Origin: CAWUJT01 sp963922715
Lineage (GTDB): Bacteria; Pseudomonadota; Alphaproteobacteria; Rhodobacterales; Rhodobacteraceae
DNA: 15,029 nt
Reading direction: 5' to 3'
NCBI GenBank assembly: GCA_963922715.1
Contig: CAWUJT010000063.1
Coordinates: forward strand, 1-15,029
In this document: positions 14,871-15,029 of the stretch, one piece after another
Numbering within the stretch: the first letter of the stretch is position 1
Layout: each line of letters starts with the position of its first letter
Notes under the pieces: model-generated
The model's database searches: none
What the model was told of the DNA's origin: nothing
The model's input: the letters and a program-made list of their open reading frames with translations, nothing else
Translations under genes and position numbers: made by a program

Positions 14871-15029
14871 GGGTGGCTTGGGCTGACAAGTCTTCGACGC
14901 TTGCGAATTTGATCGATTCGCCACAGCCACAAGCATCAACAACATTGGGGTTTCTGAACTTGAACCCGGATTCGAGCAGCGATGTCTCATAGTCGATCTC
15001 GGTGCCGAACAGAAACATCTGTGCCATCG
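14857..15029 (-). CDS. IscA/SufA (HesB-like) iron-sulfur carrier, C-terminal part (5' end outside window)
   Basis: The open frame entering from the right edge encodes the end of an A-type Fe-S cluster carrier. After MAQMFLFGTEIDYETSLLESG comes FKFRNPNVVDACGCGES, which contains the paired C-terminal cysteines (CGCG) that, with an upstream cysteine outside the window, bind iron or the cluster. The visible ATG at 15027 lies inside the domain, not at its start. A short tail of about 15 residues follows the CGCG motif. The stop (14857-14859) lies inside the following tfoX-like gene. Whether it is iscA, sufA or erpA cannot be decided from this fragment. Confidence 0.9.
   Translation of the reverse strand, partial: MAQMFLFGTEIDYETSLLESGFKFRNPNVVDACGCGESIKFASVEDLSAQATHGDQ

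Noticed and set aside
14871..14990. N-terminal extension of the TfoX-like protein
   Set aside because: This stretch encodes the CGCG region of the IscA-family protein in another phase; homology of the TfoX-N domain begins at MAISDEQ.
1..15029. A new defence, mobile or biosynthetic system
   Set aside because: All substantial frames fall into known families (reaction centre, Dxs, AroC, ThiBPQ, UvrA, DctPQM, TfoX-N, IscA). I found no direct-repeat arrays, transposase or toxin-antitoxin pair.

Overview
The window comes from an alphaproteobacterium of the Rhodobacterales (Rhodobacter/Roseobacter relatives) that makes a type-II (quinone) photosynthetic reaction centre. The evidence is the end of a puf operon (pufL-pufM-pufX) followed by dxs, the order known from Rhodobacter capsulatus and R. 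sphaeroides, plus a GTTC-N7-GTTC LexA box of the alphaproteobacterial type and Rhodobacterales-like dctPQM genes. Base composition is moderate and looks lower than in classical Rhodobacter, which would fit a marine or aerobic anoxygenic phototroph. The species cannot be settled from this window.

Layout. Positions 1-1497 (+) hold the end of pufL, complete pufM and a 73-residue pufX. A factor-independent terminator at 1506-1537 separates them from dxs (1553-3472, +), the entry enzyme of the MEP isoprenoid pathway. Converging on dxs from the right are a tRNA-Gln(UUG) gene (3497-3572, -) and aroC (3628-4734, -). A divergent intergenic region then carries a TPP riboswitch (about 4823-4914), followed by a hairpin that covers the thiB ribosome binding site. 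The thiamine ABC transporter operon thiB-thiP-thiQ (4959-8147, +) has overlapping genes throughout.

Next is uvrA (8432-11290, +). Its upstream region has a LexA/SOS box between plausible -35 and -10 elements, and a 30-bp near-perfect palindrome pressed against the Shine-Dalgarno. A dctP-dctQ-dctM TRAP transporter operon (11407-14546, +) follows, with a strong stem-loop between dctP and dctQ. At the right edge, on the minus strand, are a TfoX N-terminal-domain protein (14547-14870) and the C-terminal part of an IscA/SufA-family Fe-S carrier (14857-15029, cut by the window end).

How the genes relate. PufLM form the core of the photochemical centre, and PufX organises the surrounding LH1 ring. 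Dxs supplies isoprenoid precursors for carotenoids and the bacteriochlorophyll tail, and DXP is also a thiamine precursor. Dxs needs thiamine diphosphate, so the TPP-controlled thiamine importer nearby is metabolically linked to it. The remaining genes are ordinary housekeeping or transport functions.

I see no mobile elements, CRISPR arrays, defence islands or unfamiliar multigene systems. The points worth a second look are regulatory (riboswitch platform, SOS promoter with 5' palindrome, intercistronic hairpins) and the divergent PufX.
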